Part shown: one piece after another, positions 39,425 through 49,465 of the stretch
How positions within the stretch are numbered: position 1 is the first letter of the stretch
How the letters are laid out: the number at the start of each line of letters is the position of its first letter
Assembly: GCA_016709845.1 (NCBI GenBank)
Contig: JADJMA010000009.1
Span: forward strand, 115,086 to 179,085
Direction: 5' to 3'
Origin: Flammeovirgaceae bacterium
Lineage (GTDB): Bacteria > Bacteroidota > Bacteroidia > Cytophagales > Cyclobacteriaceae
Length of the DNA stretch: 64,000 nt
Position numbers and translations under genes: made by a program
The notes under the pieces: generated by a model
Database searches by the model: none
Told to the model about the DNA's origin: nothing
Seen by the model: only the letters and a program-made list of their open reading frames with translations

Positions 39425-39927
39425 AATAATTTAAAGGCTATTGAAAACACTATCAAAAATGCGCTCAAGTATCCAAACCCAACTCGAAGTTTTTCAGATA
39501 ACGATTTGCTAAGGTTGTGCTTATAGCGATCGATGGCAAGCATCGGTAAGAATAACAAAAGGAATCCGACAAATCCATAGGTAAACAATTCTTCAGAACC
39601 AGGCCAGTGCAAAATTTTTGCAGTTACTCCTATCGTCATGGAAATGGAGGTAATCAAGCCAATAGAATACATAATCTTTTTCATAATCATTATTTTAGTT
39701 GAGTTTAACAGAAAAATTGTCTCACGTTGAATTTCATCAAGGCCATTGGGTGCTAATTCAGTAAGCGCTTCGTTAAGCGAATTGCTAAATTCATCTCCTT
39801 TCGAAATTTTATATTCCACCACACAACAGATGTGATCAACCAAGTCATCTTTTAATGATTCAATGGTGATACTACTTTGCTGAATCACTTCAGTAATTTG
39901 TTTCACCTGTTCAGGCGATACTTTCAT
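39319..39927 (-). CDS. Membrane protein encoded with a PadR regulator
   Basis: 202 residues. The first 85 are soluble (KQITEVIQQSSITIESLKDDLVDHICCVVEYK), followed by four hydrophobic helices. The layout, a soluble N-terminal domain then several helices behind a PadR gene, resembles the HAAS/DUF1700-type partners of PadR regulators, but I see no exact family. Its ATG overlaps the end of the PadR gene, so the two form an operon. The C-terminus overlaps the convergent nth tail. Confidence 0.72.
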   Translation of the reverse strand: MKVSPEQVKQITEVIQQSSITIESLKDDLVDHICCVVEYKISKGDEFSNSLNEALTELAPNGLDEIQRETIFLLNSTKIMIMKKIMYSIGLITSISMTIGVTAKILHWPGSEELFTYGFVGFLLLFLPMLAIDRYKHNLSKSLSEKLRVGFGYLSAFLIVFSIAFKLFHLEGANLLLLSGMCLFSFGFLPFLFFNMYKKSIS

Positions 39928-40261
39928 ACGTTTTGAATTGGGGAAAAACTACACTGTTCAATGTTTCAATAAAATCTTGCAACTCTTTTACGTAGGCAGT
40001 CTTTTCAACTCGCCCAAGCTTAGTTATATAATAGTACTTACGCACCCGTCCGCTTACCACTTCTTCCTTAAAGGATAGCAATCCATCGCTGGTCATTTTT
40101 TGAAGAGCCGGATAAAGCGATCCATCCTTTAAAAGAATCTTTCCACCTGAAAGTTCTTTCACTTTCATCGAGATCTCATATCCATACATGCGTTCCTGCT
40201 CCGACAATAATTTCAAAATCATGGCAGAAATAGTGCCTTTTAACAGTTCTTTTGAATACAT
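39911..40261 (-). CDS. PadR-family transcriptional regulator
   Basis: About 116 residues, starting MYSKELLKGTISAMILKLLSEQ. It has a winged helix-turn-helix (YGYEISMKVKELSGGKILLKDGSLYPALQKM) with the usual LKDGSLYPAL helix, and a short C-terminal helix. PadR proteins repress their own operons, and a clear inverted repeat sits 10 bases upstream. The start at 40261 is preferred over the frame's first Met at 40294, which would run through that repeat. Confidence 0.92.
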   Translation of the reverse strand: MYSKELLKGTISAMILKLLSEQERMYGYEISMKVKELSGGKILLKDGSLYPALQKMTSDGLLSFKEEVVSGRVRKYYYITKLGRVEKTAYVKELQDFIETLNSVVFPQFKTYESIA

Positions 40262-40270
40262 AGAACAAAT

Positions 40271-40291
40271 ATATATCATAATACGATATAT
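40271..40291. promoter_or_regulatory. Inverted repeat upstream of padR (probable operator)
   Basis: ATATATC and GATATAT are exact inverted arms of seven bases around a seven-base spacer. It lies 10-30 bases before the PadR start and between the divergent fmt gene and the padR operon, so it could regulate both. Confidence 0.6.
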
Positions 40292-40345
40292 CAAAATACA
40301 AGGCTAAACTATTTTATCATTTCGTCATATTTGCATCTTTTAATG

Positions 40346-41268
40346 ATGAATCCGCTAAGAATCATATTTATGGGTACGCCTGAGTTTGCCGTATCCAGCC
40401 TAGAAATACTTGTTGAAGCCAAATTTCAGGTAGTTGCCGTGATTACTGCGCCCGACAAACCACAGGGCCGTGGACAAAAGCTGACCTTTTCGCCAGTAAA
40501 AGAATGTGCGCTCAAGCACAATATCCCAGTTCTTCAACCCGCAAATCTAAAGTCTCCGGATTTCCTTGCTGAGTTAAAAAGCTACAATGCGAATCTCCAA
40601 ATCGTAGTTGCCTTTCGGATGCTGCCTGAAGTAGTTTGGTCTATGCCAGCCATCGGCACATTTAATTTACATGCCTCCCTCCTTCCACAATATCGCGGTG
40701 CAGCGCCAATTAATTGGGCAATCATAAATGGTGAGACAGAGACTGGTGTAACAACCTTTTTTCTTAAACATGAAATTGATACAGGCAGTATTATTTTTCA
40801 GGAAAAGGAATCCATTTATGAGAATGATACGGTTGGTACTTTATACGAGCGCCTCATGAAAAAAGGAGCTCAACTTGTTTTAAAAACAGTTAGGGCCATT
40901 GAAACGGGTATTTACCCATCGTTACCACAGCCAACAGCAGTTTAAATTAAACATGCTCCCAAAATTTTTAAAGAAACGTGCGAGATAAACTGGAATCAAC
41001 CCACTAAAAAGATAATTGATTTTGTTCGTGGACTTAGTCCCTACCCCACAGCGTGGACAAAATTGAATGGGAAGGTCTATAAAGTCTTTAGTATTAAGTC
41101 CATAGTCGGTAGTCCACAGTCGACAGTCGACTGTGGACAATTGATCACTGATAATAAGACATACCTGCACATTAAAACCTTAGATGGTTGGGCTGCTATA
41201 GAAGAATTTCAGCCTGAAGGCAAAAGAGAATGCTCGTTTCAGAATTTTTTAGAGGAAATAAAATTTAA
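40346..41268 (+). CDS. fmt: Methionyl-tRNA formyltransferase, frameshifted
   Basis: It formylates Met-tRNA for initiation. The catalytic domain has FMGTPEFAVSSLEIL, VITAPDKPQGRG, NLHASLLPQYRGAAPINWAI and the DTGSIIFQEK loop. The C-terminal domain after frame repair near 40942 has INWNQPTKKIIDFVRGLSPYPTAW and LHIKTLDGWAAIEEFQPEGKRMLVSEFFRG. A second break near 41228 hides the true stop at 41268. Between LNGKVYKVF and DNKTYLHI, a palindromic DNA repeat is translated in frame (41097-41138). The start Met is 40346 (MNPLRIIFMG). Confidence 0.93.
41097..41138. repeat. Palindromic repeat inside the fmt coding frame
   Basis: GTCCACAGTCGA (41112-41123) and TCGACTGTGGAC (41127-41138) are perfect 12-base inverted arms with a three-base loop, preceded by AGTCCATAGTCGGT. 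The modules match the repeat beside argS at 19592-19632. It replaces the variable linker of the Fmt C-terminal domain without breaking the frame. Confidence 0.8.
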
Positions 41269-41329
41269 GTAAAACGCAGCTTCAAAAAAAGCGCAGCAAA
41301 AAGTGGTAATTTAGCGTGAACCCATTAAC

Positions 41330-41830
41330 ATGATTATCTCCCTTATTGCAGCCCTCGCCAAAAACGGAACAATCGGAAAGGATAATGATTTGCCCTGGCA
41401 CCTGCCGGACGACATGAAATATTTCATGCAAACCACCAAAGAACATTATGTGATTATGGGTAGAAAGAATTATGAATCTATCCCAGAAAAATTTCGCCCG
41501 TTGCCTAACAGAACCAATATTGTTGTTACCCGAAGTAAGGCCTTTCAAGCACCCAATTGTATTGTGGTGAATTCTTTACAGGAGGGTTTGACACTCGGGA
41601 GTAATGCAAACCAACACGAAATTTTTATCATTGGTGGATCAGAGATCTATAAACTGGGTTTACCGGTGGCTACTAAGCTATACTTAACCGAGATTGATGC
41701 TGTGATAGAAGGCGATACCTATTTCCCAGCAATAAATTTAAACGAGTGGAAAGAAATTTCTCGCAAGCACCATGAAAAGGATGTTCGCCATGCGCATGCC
41801 TTTGATTTTGTGATTTATGAAAAGAAGTAA
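41330..41830 (+). CDS. folA: Dihydrofolate reductase
   Basis: An intact 166-residue enzyme. MIISLIAALAKNGTIGKDNDLPWHLPDDMKYF gives the start, the catalytic Asp of the family and the proline-rich loop. Later motifs are VIMGRKNYESI, NIVVTR, FIIGGSEIY and LYLTEIDA. It reduces dihydrofolate for one-carbon metabolism. It follows fmt in the same direction after 61 bases, and both depend on folate. Confidence 0.96.
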   Translation: MIISLIAALAKNGTIGKDNDLPWHLPDDMKYFMQTTKEHYVIMGRKNYESIPEKFRPLPNRTNIVVTRSKAFQAPNCIVVNSLQEGLTLGSNANQHEIFIIGGSEIYKLGLPVATKLYLTEIDAVIEGDTYFPAINLNEWKEISRKHHEKDVRHAHAFDFVIYEKK

Positions 41831-41862
41831 ATGTTGTATGTGTAACTTAAATTTATAAACCC

Positions 41863-42241
41863 ATGGAAGTTCATAAACGCATTCTCGCTATTCTCTATAT
41901 CATTTCGGGTCATTTCAAATCCTGGCGATGATCATACTTTCCTCAGTAATTTCTATTTTGATTCCTTTATTATGGAAGAAGCCGGCCCAGAAGGGCAATG
42001 GATTTTCGTCTGGCTTATACCCTTTATCCGATTTATCGCTGTTGGTATTATCATTCTCTTTTCCATTCCTTCCATTATTGGCGGCATTGGTTTGCTCAAT
42101 CATAAAAGTGGGCACTCACCTTGTTGCTTATCCTTGGGTTGTTTTAAACTTTTTTCTTTCCCTATCGGTACAGCCATCGGCATCTACACGATCTGGGTGT
42201 ATGCCGAAAACCACAAACAACTCCACACAAGCATCATGAGT
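41863..42241 (+). CDS. Small membrane protein (about four helices), frameshifted
   Basis: MEVHKRILAILYIISG begins an open frame that, after one or two base corrections near 41905 and 42150, continues through IILSSVISILIP, WLIPFIRFIAVGIIILFSIPSIIGGIGLL and IGTAIGIYTIWVYAENHKQ. Four hydrophobic segments are seen and no named family. In the sequence as given, the last frame runs on without a stop into the SDR gene. An alternative frame stops at the ATGA overlap with the SDR start, which is the normal operon arrangement. Confidence 0.6.
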
Positions 42242-43043
42242 ACTCTTTCAGGAAAAGTTATTTGGATCACCGGAGCATCGTCTGGTATTGGCGAGGCACT
42301 CACTTATGAGTTAGTAAAGAAAGGTGCTAAACTCATTTTATCCGCAAGAAGAAAAGAAGAACTTGAGCGGGTAAAAGGAAATTGTCCTGCCGAAGCACAA
42401 CCTTTCATCCGCGTATTGCCGTTAGACTTAAGTGAGCCGAGCACATTAAAGCTATCTGCCGAAGCGGCTATTCAACTTTTCGGTCACATTGATATTCTTA
42501 TTAATAATGGAGGTATCAGTCAGCGAAGTTTGGCTAAGGACACTACGCTTGATGTAGATAGAAGAATTATGGAAGTAGATTATTTTGGATCTCTTGCTCT
42601 GACTAAACATATTCTCCCGCACTTCTTAAAAGAAAGGCTGGTCATTTCGTTACGATTACCAGTGTAATGGGAAAAATCGGTACACCCTATCGTACCGGAT
42701 ACGCAGCGGCCAAACACGCCTTACATGGCTTCTTCGATTCGTTGCGGGCAGAACTATGGAAAGACAGCCAAAATATTTTTGTTACGTTAGTTTGTCCGGG
42801 TTGGATTAACACGAACTTAAGCATGGTTGCTTTAATGGGAGATGGATCGGAACAAAACAAAAAAGATGACACCCTGCAACAAGGTATGAACCCCGCAGTC
42901 TTTGCAAAAAAATTAACCCGTGCCATAGAACAAAAAAACGGGAGGTTTACATTGGCGGAACGAAAGAAGTGTTAGCCATCTATTTGAAGCGCTTCTTTCC
43001 AGGTTTGTTTTCAAAAATAGTACGTAACGCTAAAGTAAAGTGA
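42236..43043 (+). CDS. SDR-family oxidoreductase, frameshifted
   Basis: A classical short-chain dehydrogenase. The NAD(P) motif is WITGASSGIGEALTYELVKKG, with LILSARRKEEL, DILINNGGISQRS, and the catalytic YRTGYAAAKHALHGFFDSL. After a break near 42650, a further break near 42960 hides the end (TKEVLAIYLKRFFPGLFSK), with a stop at 43043. It resembles DHRS7-type or acyl-reducing SDRs; the substrate is unknown. Its stop overlaps the GTG start of the next gene by four bases. Confidence 0.88.
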
Positions 43044-43786
43044 GCTGGTACGAATACCCACTCATCGTACTGGTCGGATTTATTGCTGCCTTTCTTAACA
43101 CGGTTGGTGGTGGGGGTTCCCTTTTTTCCGTACCCATTCTTACGTTTATTGGATTACCCATTACCATAGCTAATGGTACCAGTCGCGTAGCTATATTCTT
43201 TCAGAATATTTTTGCTGTAGGTGGATTTAAAAGCAAGGGTGTTGAGTTGCCCTGGCCATATGCGCTTTACTTGGGTGCTGCCTCCTTGGGTGGTGGCATT
43301 GTAGGCTCCTTGTTGGCGGCCTCTATGTCGGATGATCTGTTTAAAAAAATCTTTGCCGGCATCATGATCTTCTCGGTAGGGTTAATACTTGCTGATCCCT
43401 TTAAAACAAATGGCCATGAAAAACTCTCAGCCCGTGATCAATGGATAGGCGCATTTTGTTTTTTATTTATTGGTGTCTATGGTGGTTTTGTACAGGCAGG
43501 TATTGGCTTTTTAGTAATTGGTGTTCTAAGTCTGGTTAACAACTTAAGTCTGGTAAAAAGCAATTATGTAAAAGTTTTTGCTGCCATTGTTTATACCGGG
43601 GTTTCTGTAATTGTGTTCGCCTGGCAAGATAAAATTGATTGGCGGGTTGCCGTGGTGCTGGCTGTTGGCCACTCTTTGGGAGGTTGGTATGCGAGCCGTT
43701 GGTCGGTTAAGGCCGGTGAAGTGTGGATTAAAAGAGTATTGATAATTTCAGTAATCGGTATGGCTATTAAACTGTGGTTTTTTTAG
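43040..43786 (+). CDS. TauE/SafE-family membrane transporter
   Basis: An intact 248-residue protein with about eight helices. The first motif is FIAAFLNTVGGGGSLFSVPILTFIGLP, and the repeat motif is GVYGGFVQAGIGFLVIGVL. The family exports sulfite, taurine-derived or other organic anions; the substrate is not known here. GTG start overlaps the SDR stop. It lies in an operon-like row with the SDR and the histidine kinase. Confidence 0.9.
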   Translation: MSWYEYPLIVLVGFIAAFLNTVGGGGSLFSVPILTFIGLPITIANGTSRVAIFFQNIFAVGGFKSKGVELPWPYALYLGAASLGGGIVGSLLAASMSDDLFKKIFAGIMIFSVGLILADPFKTNGHEKLSARDQWIGAFCFLFIGVYGGFVQAGIGFLVIGVLSLVNNLSLVKSNYVKVFAAIVYTGVSVIVFAWQDKIDWRVAVVLAVGHSLGGWYASRWSVKAGEVWIKRVLIISVIGMAIKLWFF

Positions 43787-43799
43787 TTTAATTACTCCA

Positions 43800-45108
43800 A
43801 TGAACAAAAGATTCTCCATTCGCGAAATTATTCTGGGCAAAGATAGCTTTATACTTTCGCATACTGAATTCAAAAGGGCACTCCTTACAGGTCAACTCTG
43901 CATCCTCACTTTTTTTCTTGTCTTACTTTTCCTGGTCATAGACGTGTACCATGAGGTATATTATAGCAACGTGGCGCAAATCTTTTTTGCCATTGTCGCT
44001 CTCTGTTCCTTTATCTTAAACCGTAATCAGAGGTATACAGCCTCTAAACTCATATTGAGCCTGGGTGTTAATCTAATCGTTTTTGTTTTCTCCACAGTAG
44101 AACCGGAAGAAATAGGGTTATTTATGTTTTACATTCCTACCAGCCTTGGCGCACTGGCTGCCTTCGGTTATGAAGAACGTTGGAAGAGCTTACCCTTAAT
44201 CCTTTTACCGGTTGCCCTGTTCGCCCTTTCCCAATTAACCGATTTACAATTTTTTGACAAATCCTTTGTTCGAACAGATTTGAATCAGATCAATCTTGTG
44301 CTTAATTTTTTTGGTGCGCTCTTCTCGTCAGTTCTTATTATTTACTTCCTGATCAATCTAAATCATCGATCGGAAACTGCCATGTTTGAGCATGAAAAAA
44401 ATTTGAACGAAAGCAATAGTGAACTAAGTAAACTAAACACTGAATTAGACAGATTTGTTTATAGCACATCACACGATCTAATGGCCCCGTTAAGTTCAGT
44501 AAAAGGATTAATCAATCTGGCAAAACTTACGGACAACCCAAGGAAATTCAAGATTGCCTTGTCATGATGCAAGGCCGGGTGGAAAATCTTCAAAAATTTA
44601 TTCGTGATATTTCAGACTACTCCCGAAACACACGAACCAGTATTACTTTACAGACTTTCTCGATTGATAAAGTGATTCGAAATATTTTGGAAAGTCTGCA
44701 GTTCTATCCCAATGCCGAAAAAATCAATTTACGCATCAATGTTTCGCCTGACTTACTGTTAACCTCCGATTTGTCACGATTTCAAATCATTGTAAGTAAT
44801 CTCATTTCTAATGGATTTAAATATTCTGATCCCTCAAAGGAAAATTCATTCATTGACATTAGTGCTACATCGAAAAACGAGCAACTTGAATTAGCTATTA
44901 AGGACAACGGCTTAGGCATTCAAAGTAAATTCATAGAGAAAATTTTCGATATGTTTTATCAGGCAAATGAAAGATCGGAAGGATCGGGATTAGGTTTGTA
45001 TATTGTAAAACAAGCTGTTGAAAAATTAAATGGTTCAATTAACGTGACCTCCACACTTGGCGAGGCTCAACCTTTCAGGTATACCTCCCTCTTTTATCAG
45101 AAAAATAA
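43800..45108 (+). CDS. Membrane sensor histidine kinase, frameshifted
   Basis: About 430 residues. There are five or six N-terminal helices, a short coiled coil (EHEKNLNESNSELSKLNTELDR), the phosphoacceptor H-box in STSHDLMAPLSSVKGLI, then N-box NLISNGFKYSD, G1 DNGLGI and G2 GSGLGLYIVKQ. A break near 44560 separates the DHp from the ATPase part. A second near 45065 hides the true C-terminus (GSTFQVYLPLL, stop at 45108). No response regulator is adjacent, so the signal and partner are unknown. Confidence 0.88.
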
Positions 45109-45180
45109 AATCTTGAATAAGAACCTGATATTATCTGAAATCATTCCTCCATGTGCAGAAGATTCGGAAACTGAAATCAA

Positions 45181-46269
45181 TTAGTCAATATACGTGCTCT
45201 TTTTACCAAAGCGAGTATTAAACAGCGGCAGAACCCTTAAGCCTTTTGGATTCTCCTTTACAATGTTGATCAGCCCAAGCTGAACTCCTTTGATTTTGTA
45301 TGTATAATTAACTACACCAAAAGCTATTCCCTTCTGACTACCTTTTATGTGATTGAAAGCACTTACTGAAACACCTTTAAAGGTACCTTCTATATCCTCC
45401 TCTATTTCACCATCATCATTCGTATTCTTGCTGGTGTAACCTACCTTCATGTAAGCAGGTGCAAGTATCAACCCTCTCATGCTCTGACTGCCTGCTATGG
45501 GTGCTATTACAAGAGCACTCACTTTCGGACTACCTACTGCTAATACCGAAATGGCTATTCCTTTTAATTCTGTTCCTGCACCAACTCCCAATCCACCAAA
45601 CGTAATCCCTGAAACATTTTGACCAGCACCTACACCTAAGCCACCTATGGTAAGTCCTGTTAAATTTTCGCCAGCACCTACACCAAGTCCACCGATGGTA
45701 ATTCCTGAAACGCTTTCACCTGCACCTACACCTAATGTTCCAAAACTAAACCCCTTTAGTTTACCACCGGCACCAACACCTAAGCCACCCAAATTAATTC
45801 CTGTAACATCGCCACCGGAACCGACACCTAATCCACCAACACTTATACCTGCCAGATTTCCACCCGAGCCAATTCCGAGTCCACCTACATTTAATCCCTT
45901 CACATCACCACCGGCACCAATACCAAGACCTCCGAAGTTAATACCGGAAAGATTATTTTTTGCACCAACACCAAAAAGGCCAACACCTATTCCATTTCTG
46001 TTTTCAGTACCCATGGCCATAGGCAAACCAATGGAGATACCATTTACGGTACCCGTTTGGTCGTCCTCGTCTTTAGGCTGCCAAATGGTGACATTAATGC
46101 CATTGACTTTCTCAACATTCTTATCCCGAAAATTAAAACGCAAACCATTGAACACCGGTAAGTTGCCAAAGCCAATACCCCATTTTTTGGAAGGAATCCC
46201 TACACCTTGGGAAAACGAATTGAAAACAACAGCTAAGAAAAGAACAAGAAATAGAAATTTACGAGTCAT
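45181..46269 (-). CDS. Secreted protein with eight 16-residue glycine-rich repeats
   Basis: An intact 362-residue protein. A signal peptide (MTRKFLFLVLFLAVVFNSFSQ) is followed by a start domain, then eight near-identical 16-residue units of the type GGLGVGAGxxxxGIxx (residues 112-239). The C-terminal third (SALVIAPIAGSQSMRGLILAP...GVQLGLINIVKE) has weaker repeats of similar spacing. This looks like a beta-solenoid or a surface repeat protein. I know no exact family. It is convergent with the histidine kinase. Confidence 0.75.
   Translation of the reverse strand: MTRKFLFLVLFLAVVFNSFSQGVGIPSKKWGIGFGNLPVFNGLRFNFRDKNVEKVNGINVTIWQPKDEDDQTGTVNGISIGLPMAMGTENRNGIGVGLFGVGAKNNLSGINFGGLGIGAGGDVKGLNVGGLGIGSGGNLAGISVGGLGVGSGGDVTGINLGGLGVGAGGKLKGFSFGTLGVGAGESVSGITIGGLGVGAGENLTGLTIGGLGVGAGQNVSGITFGGLGVGAGTELKGIAISVLAVGSPKVSALVIAPIAGSQSMRGLILAPAYMKVGYTSKNTNDDGEIEEDIEGTFKGVSVSAFNHIKGSQKGIAFGVVNYTYKIKGVQLGLINIVKENPKGLRVLPLFNTRFGKKSTYID
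45553..45936 (-). repeat. 48-base tandem repeat array in the glycine-rich protein
   Basis: Eight consecutive 48-base units encode the 16-residue repeats. Differences are mostly in third codon positions and in the variable xxxx positions, which indicates selection on the protein rather than a recent DNA expansion. Confidence 0.75.
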
Positions 46270-46450
46270 GACTCTTTAATCTTTAATGCATCACTAAGAC
46301 GTTTTACAAATTAAAAGGTTGCATGGTGATGAAATGAATAATCCAGATACGGCTTTGGTTAAAGTATATCTGAAAATGAGCCTTAATGTTATAAGATGAA
46401 TTTGTCTTATACGACAATTTTCACCGCGAGAATAACATGCGTTTTGGTTG

Positions 46451-48117
46451 TTACACGTTTACTGGCTCCCGGTGCCCTACCCAGGTAAAACGCTTCGTTA
46501 CATACTCTGGATTTGTGAATGATGCATTGCCTGATGGATTACCGCCCGTAACATGAAAATCAGAAAATGCTGCATTCTGATTCATATAAATGCCTCCCGT
46601 AAGGTTGAATGAAACCGGAGTTGCCGCAAACGACATCTCATCAGCAATTTTCTCACGAACTGTAGCATCGGTTGTGTAGGCTCCACAAGAAATAGCTCCG
46701 TGCTTTAATGCCATCTCCTTCGCTAAAGAAATAGATTGGTCTGTATTTTTGTTTTGATTAATAAGATGATGGGGCCAAACAATTCTTTACTAAAGATTTC
46801 TTTCTTCGAAGCATCTACTTCCAAAACTATCGGAGTGGCAACGCGTGCATTTTTAAACATGGGATTTTCAAACGTGCGCGATTTAAGCCACACCTTGTCA
46901 CCCAGTTTTTCAACTTCAGCAATTCTTTCAGTCGTCTTTTTATTTTGAATGGCTCCTAATACATAAGGGGCTGCTTTTGGATTGTCTACCAAGCTATTGA
47001 TTTGGCCCACCAGTTTTTCTGCTATCTGATCAAATGAAATGTTCCCTGTCGGTGAATTGATTCCTCCTTCGGGGATATAAAAGTTTTGAGGCGCGGTGCA
47101 CATTTGCCCGCTATAAAGATTAACAGAGAAAGCAAGATTCGCGGCAGCTTTATCGATATCCGCAACAGAATCGAGAATCACCGAGTTAACACCCGTTTTT
47201 TCAGTAAAGACAACTTTGCCGGGCAATGCCTCTAAGTAAGAACCAAAAATTGAATTACCGGTAAAGTCAATCAGTTTCACTTCGGAGTGTTCTGCCAGTT
47301 GTTTTGTAATCATGTTATCAAAAGTATCTGGAGCGAGCTGACAAATATTCGGATCTAAATTATTCTCGCTTAGCACTTTTTGAATTTCAGCCACTACAAT
47401 AGCTATTGGAAGTATAGAGCCGGTATGAGGTTTAACGATCACTGGATTTCCAGTTATCAAACTTCCATAAATACCCGTTACAGAATTCCATGTAGGGAAT
47501 GTAGAGCAACCAATTACAACCGAAACTCCTTTAGGTATGGCACGCCACTCTTTATTGATTTGCAAATTGTATTTACCCATCGGTTTATCCCACAATGCTT
47601 TTGCGGGAAATCGTTGAAGTTCTTCGTACCCGGCTGCAATTGCTTCCAACGCTCTGTCTGCAGCATGCGGTCCCGATGCTTGAAAGGCCATCATAAACCA
47701 TTGACCTGTAGTATGCATGGTTGCATAGGCAATCTCGTAAAACCGACTGCGCATACCTTCTAACGATTCCATTAAAATACCCGCGCGCACATCTGCACTT
47801 GTCTTTCGCCACTGAGGAAACGCCTTCGATGCATTACTCACTAAAGTATTAACAGAAAAAGATGGATAAGTGATCCGCACTGGTTCCTGAAAGTAAGGAG
47901 ACTCCTCTTGCCCAATCCAGGCTTCTTCTCCGGTTTGTTTTAGTTCGCTAAACTTTGAGCCACGCATAGCCTTAAATTTTGCCAACGCATCCGCGTCTGC
48001 CGTTTCACCATAAATGGCAGGTGAAGGTTGCTCAGGAAATGCTGCATAAAAAGTGCGGGCGTGTAAAGCTTCGATGGCTTTGTGTAAAGTGTCTTGATGC
48101 TTTTGAAATAAATTCAT
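46451..48117 (-). CDS. paaN: PaaN-like aldehyde dehydrogenase, frameshifted
   Basis: About 555 residues. FPTWNSVTGIYGSLITGNPVIVKPHTG and FTGNSIFGSYLEALPGKVVFTEKTG give the nucleotide-binding core, and YSGQMCTAPQNFYIPEGG carries the nucleophilic Cys. A break near 46735 separates the last 90 residues (ending TKRFTWVGHREPVNV). The family is the phenylacetic-acid-degradation PaaN group, related to aldehyde dehydrogenases. No other paa genes lie in the window, so the substrate is uncertain. Confidence 0.88.
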
Positions 48118-48126
48118 AATACAATT

Positions 48127-48604
48127 TTAATTATCTAACGGCTTTCTCTTCAATCGTTCTAACACTAACTTCGCTATTACTTTAGCTTCTTTTGGACGCG
48201 GAACGTCACCAATCGCAATCATCACATATCGATCTTCTTGCCGCACCCAAAGCTGCTGTGCATCCGGACCATTAATGGTGTATGCCTCATCACCAATCCC
48301 TCCTGTCTTCTCCCCTTCCTTCACTTTTTCAAACTCGCTAGCCGTAGTAAAAATCACATATCCAAAATGAGCTTCGCCTATCTTTTTCGCCTCCATACGA
48401 ACAACCCTTTCCTCCCAGATACTCCTCTTCGATAATGGTTGGCGCTTCAACTAAATCTACACCTAACGCATTTTCAATTTCCTGGCGGGTGACATAACCA
48501 CATGCCCCATCTAATGTGGGTTGTTCATTTGATTTCTGGTCGCCTGAATTCTTTTGTGAGCAGGAAAGCAGAATCAAAAAAGTCAAAACGGATAATTGTT
48601 TCAT
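48127..48604 (-). CDS. Small lipoprotein with DUF3558-like domain, frameshifted
   Basis: It starts MKQLSVLTFLILLSCSQKNSGDQ (a lipobox). Next comes CGYVTRQEIENALGVDLVEAP, with a Cys-containing loop, and after a break near 48400 the strands AYTINGPDAQQLWVRQEDRYVMIAIGD. The fold resembles small DUF3558-type lipoproteins, but the match is weak. It lies six bases from the DUF4197 gene on the same strand. Confidence 0.65.
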
Positions 48605-48609
48605 ATCTT

Positions 48610-49326
48610 TTACTTTTTATAACTAAATACACGTTTCAGAAGCTCTGTAGTTCTTGCAGCCGGATCCTGCCGGATGTTTTTTTCCTCTTTAGCAATCATC
48701 GTAAACAAGCCTTGCATGGCCAGTTCAGTGGCATACTCATTTAAGTCCGGATTAACTTTTTGAACTAACGGAATACTGTTGTACCGCGTAACCAAATCCT
48801 TATAATATTTCGTAGCACTTACCTTATCCAGCGAGGTTTGAATAACGGGACTAAATTTTTCTTTGAGTTGCGGACTGGTCGTTCTTTTGAGATATTGTGT
48901 AGCCGCATCTGGTTCACCTTTAAGAATAGCCCAGGCATCATCAATCGTCATTTGTTTTATTGCTGCTATAAAAATGGGCTTAGCCTCTTTAGCCGCATCT
49001 TCCGCACCTCGGTTTAAGGTCATCACAAACTTATCGATCTCACTACCCAAACCAATTTGCCGGAGCCGATCTTCCACTTTCTTTACATCAGGTGGAAACG
49101 GAATTTTTATTTCCGGATTTTTAAAATATCCATCGGTAATTGAAACTAAATCCGAACCTTTTGAAATGCCTGCAATCAATGCTTCCTTGAGGCCCTCACC
49201 CACTTCATTGGCCGTAAGAGGTTTATCACCTCCTATGGCTTTATTCGCATCCGAAAGTGCCTGATTGATCTGGGCAGAAGTACAAGCTCCCAAAATAATA
49301 GAAATGCCTAAAATTATTCTTTTCAT
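48610..49326 (-). CDS. DUF4197 lipoprotein
   Basis: An intact 238-residue protein. A lipobox-like ILGACTSA is followed by an all-helical domain with LTANEVGEGLKEALIAGISKGSDLVS, IKIPFPPDVKKVEDRLRQIGLG and MTIDDAWAILKGEPDAATQYLKR, all typical of DUF4197. The function is unknown. The family is secreted or periplasmic and common in Gammaproteobacteria and Bacteroidota. Confidence 0.92.
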   Translation of the reverse strand: MKRIILGISIILGACTSAQINQALSDANKAIGGDKPLTANEVGEGLKEALIAGISKGSDLVSITDGYFKNPEIKIPFPPDVKKVEDRLRQIGLGSEIDKFVMTLNRGAEDAAKEAKPIFIAAIKQMTIDDAWAILKGEPDAATQYLKRTTSPQLKEKFSPVIQTSLDKVSATKYYKDLVTRYNSIPLVQKVNPDLNEYATELAMQGLFTMIAKEEKNIRQDPAARTTELLKRVFSYKK

Positions 49327-49465
49327 AGCTCAAAGTTGAAGCTAAGGTAGGAAAAAGTATGTGCAGACGAACATCTAAATTCATGACTCGCATATTTGTT
49401 ATATGAATCCCGAAAGGTATTTTGCTAACCATTTTATTGAGGACTTATTAATTAAAACTGAATTC

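Noticed and set aside
45553..45936. 48-base repeat array as a CRISPR
   Set aside because: The units are contiguous, without spacers, and code for a regular protein repeat.
45647..46279. A 210-codon open frame antisense to the glycine-rich repeat protein, rich in Pro
   Set aside because: It is the mirror of Gly/Thr-rich codons in the repeats, with no start context, signal or family match.
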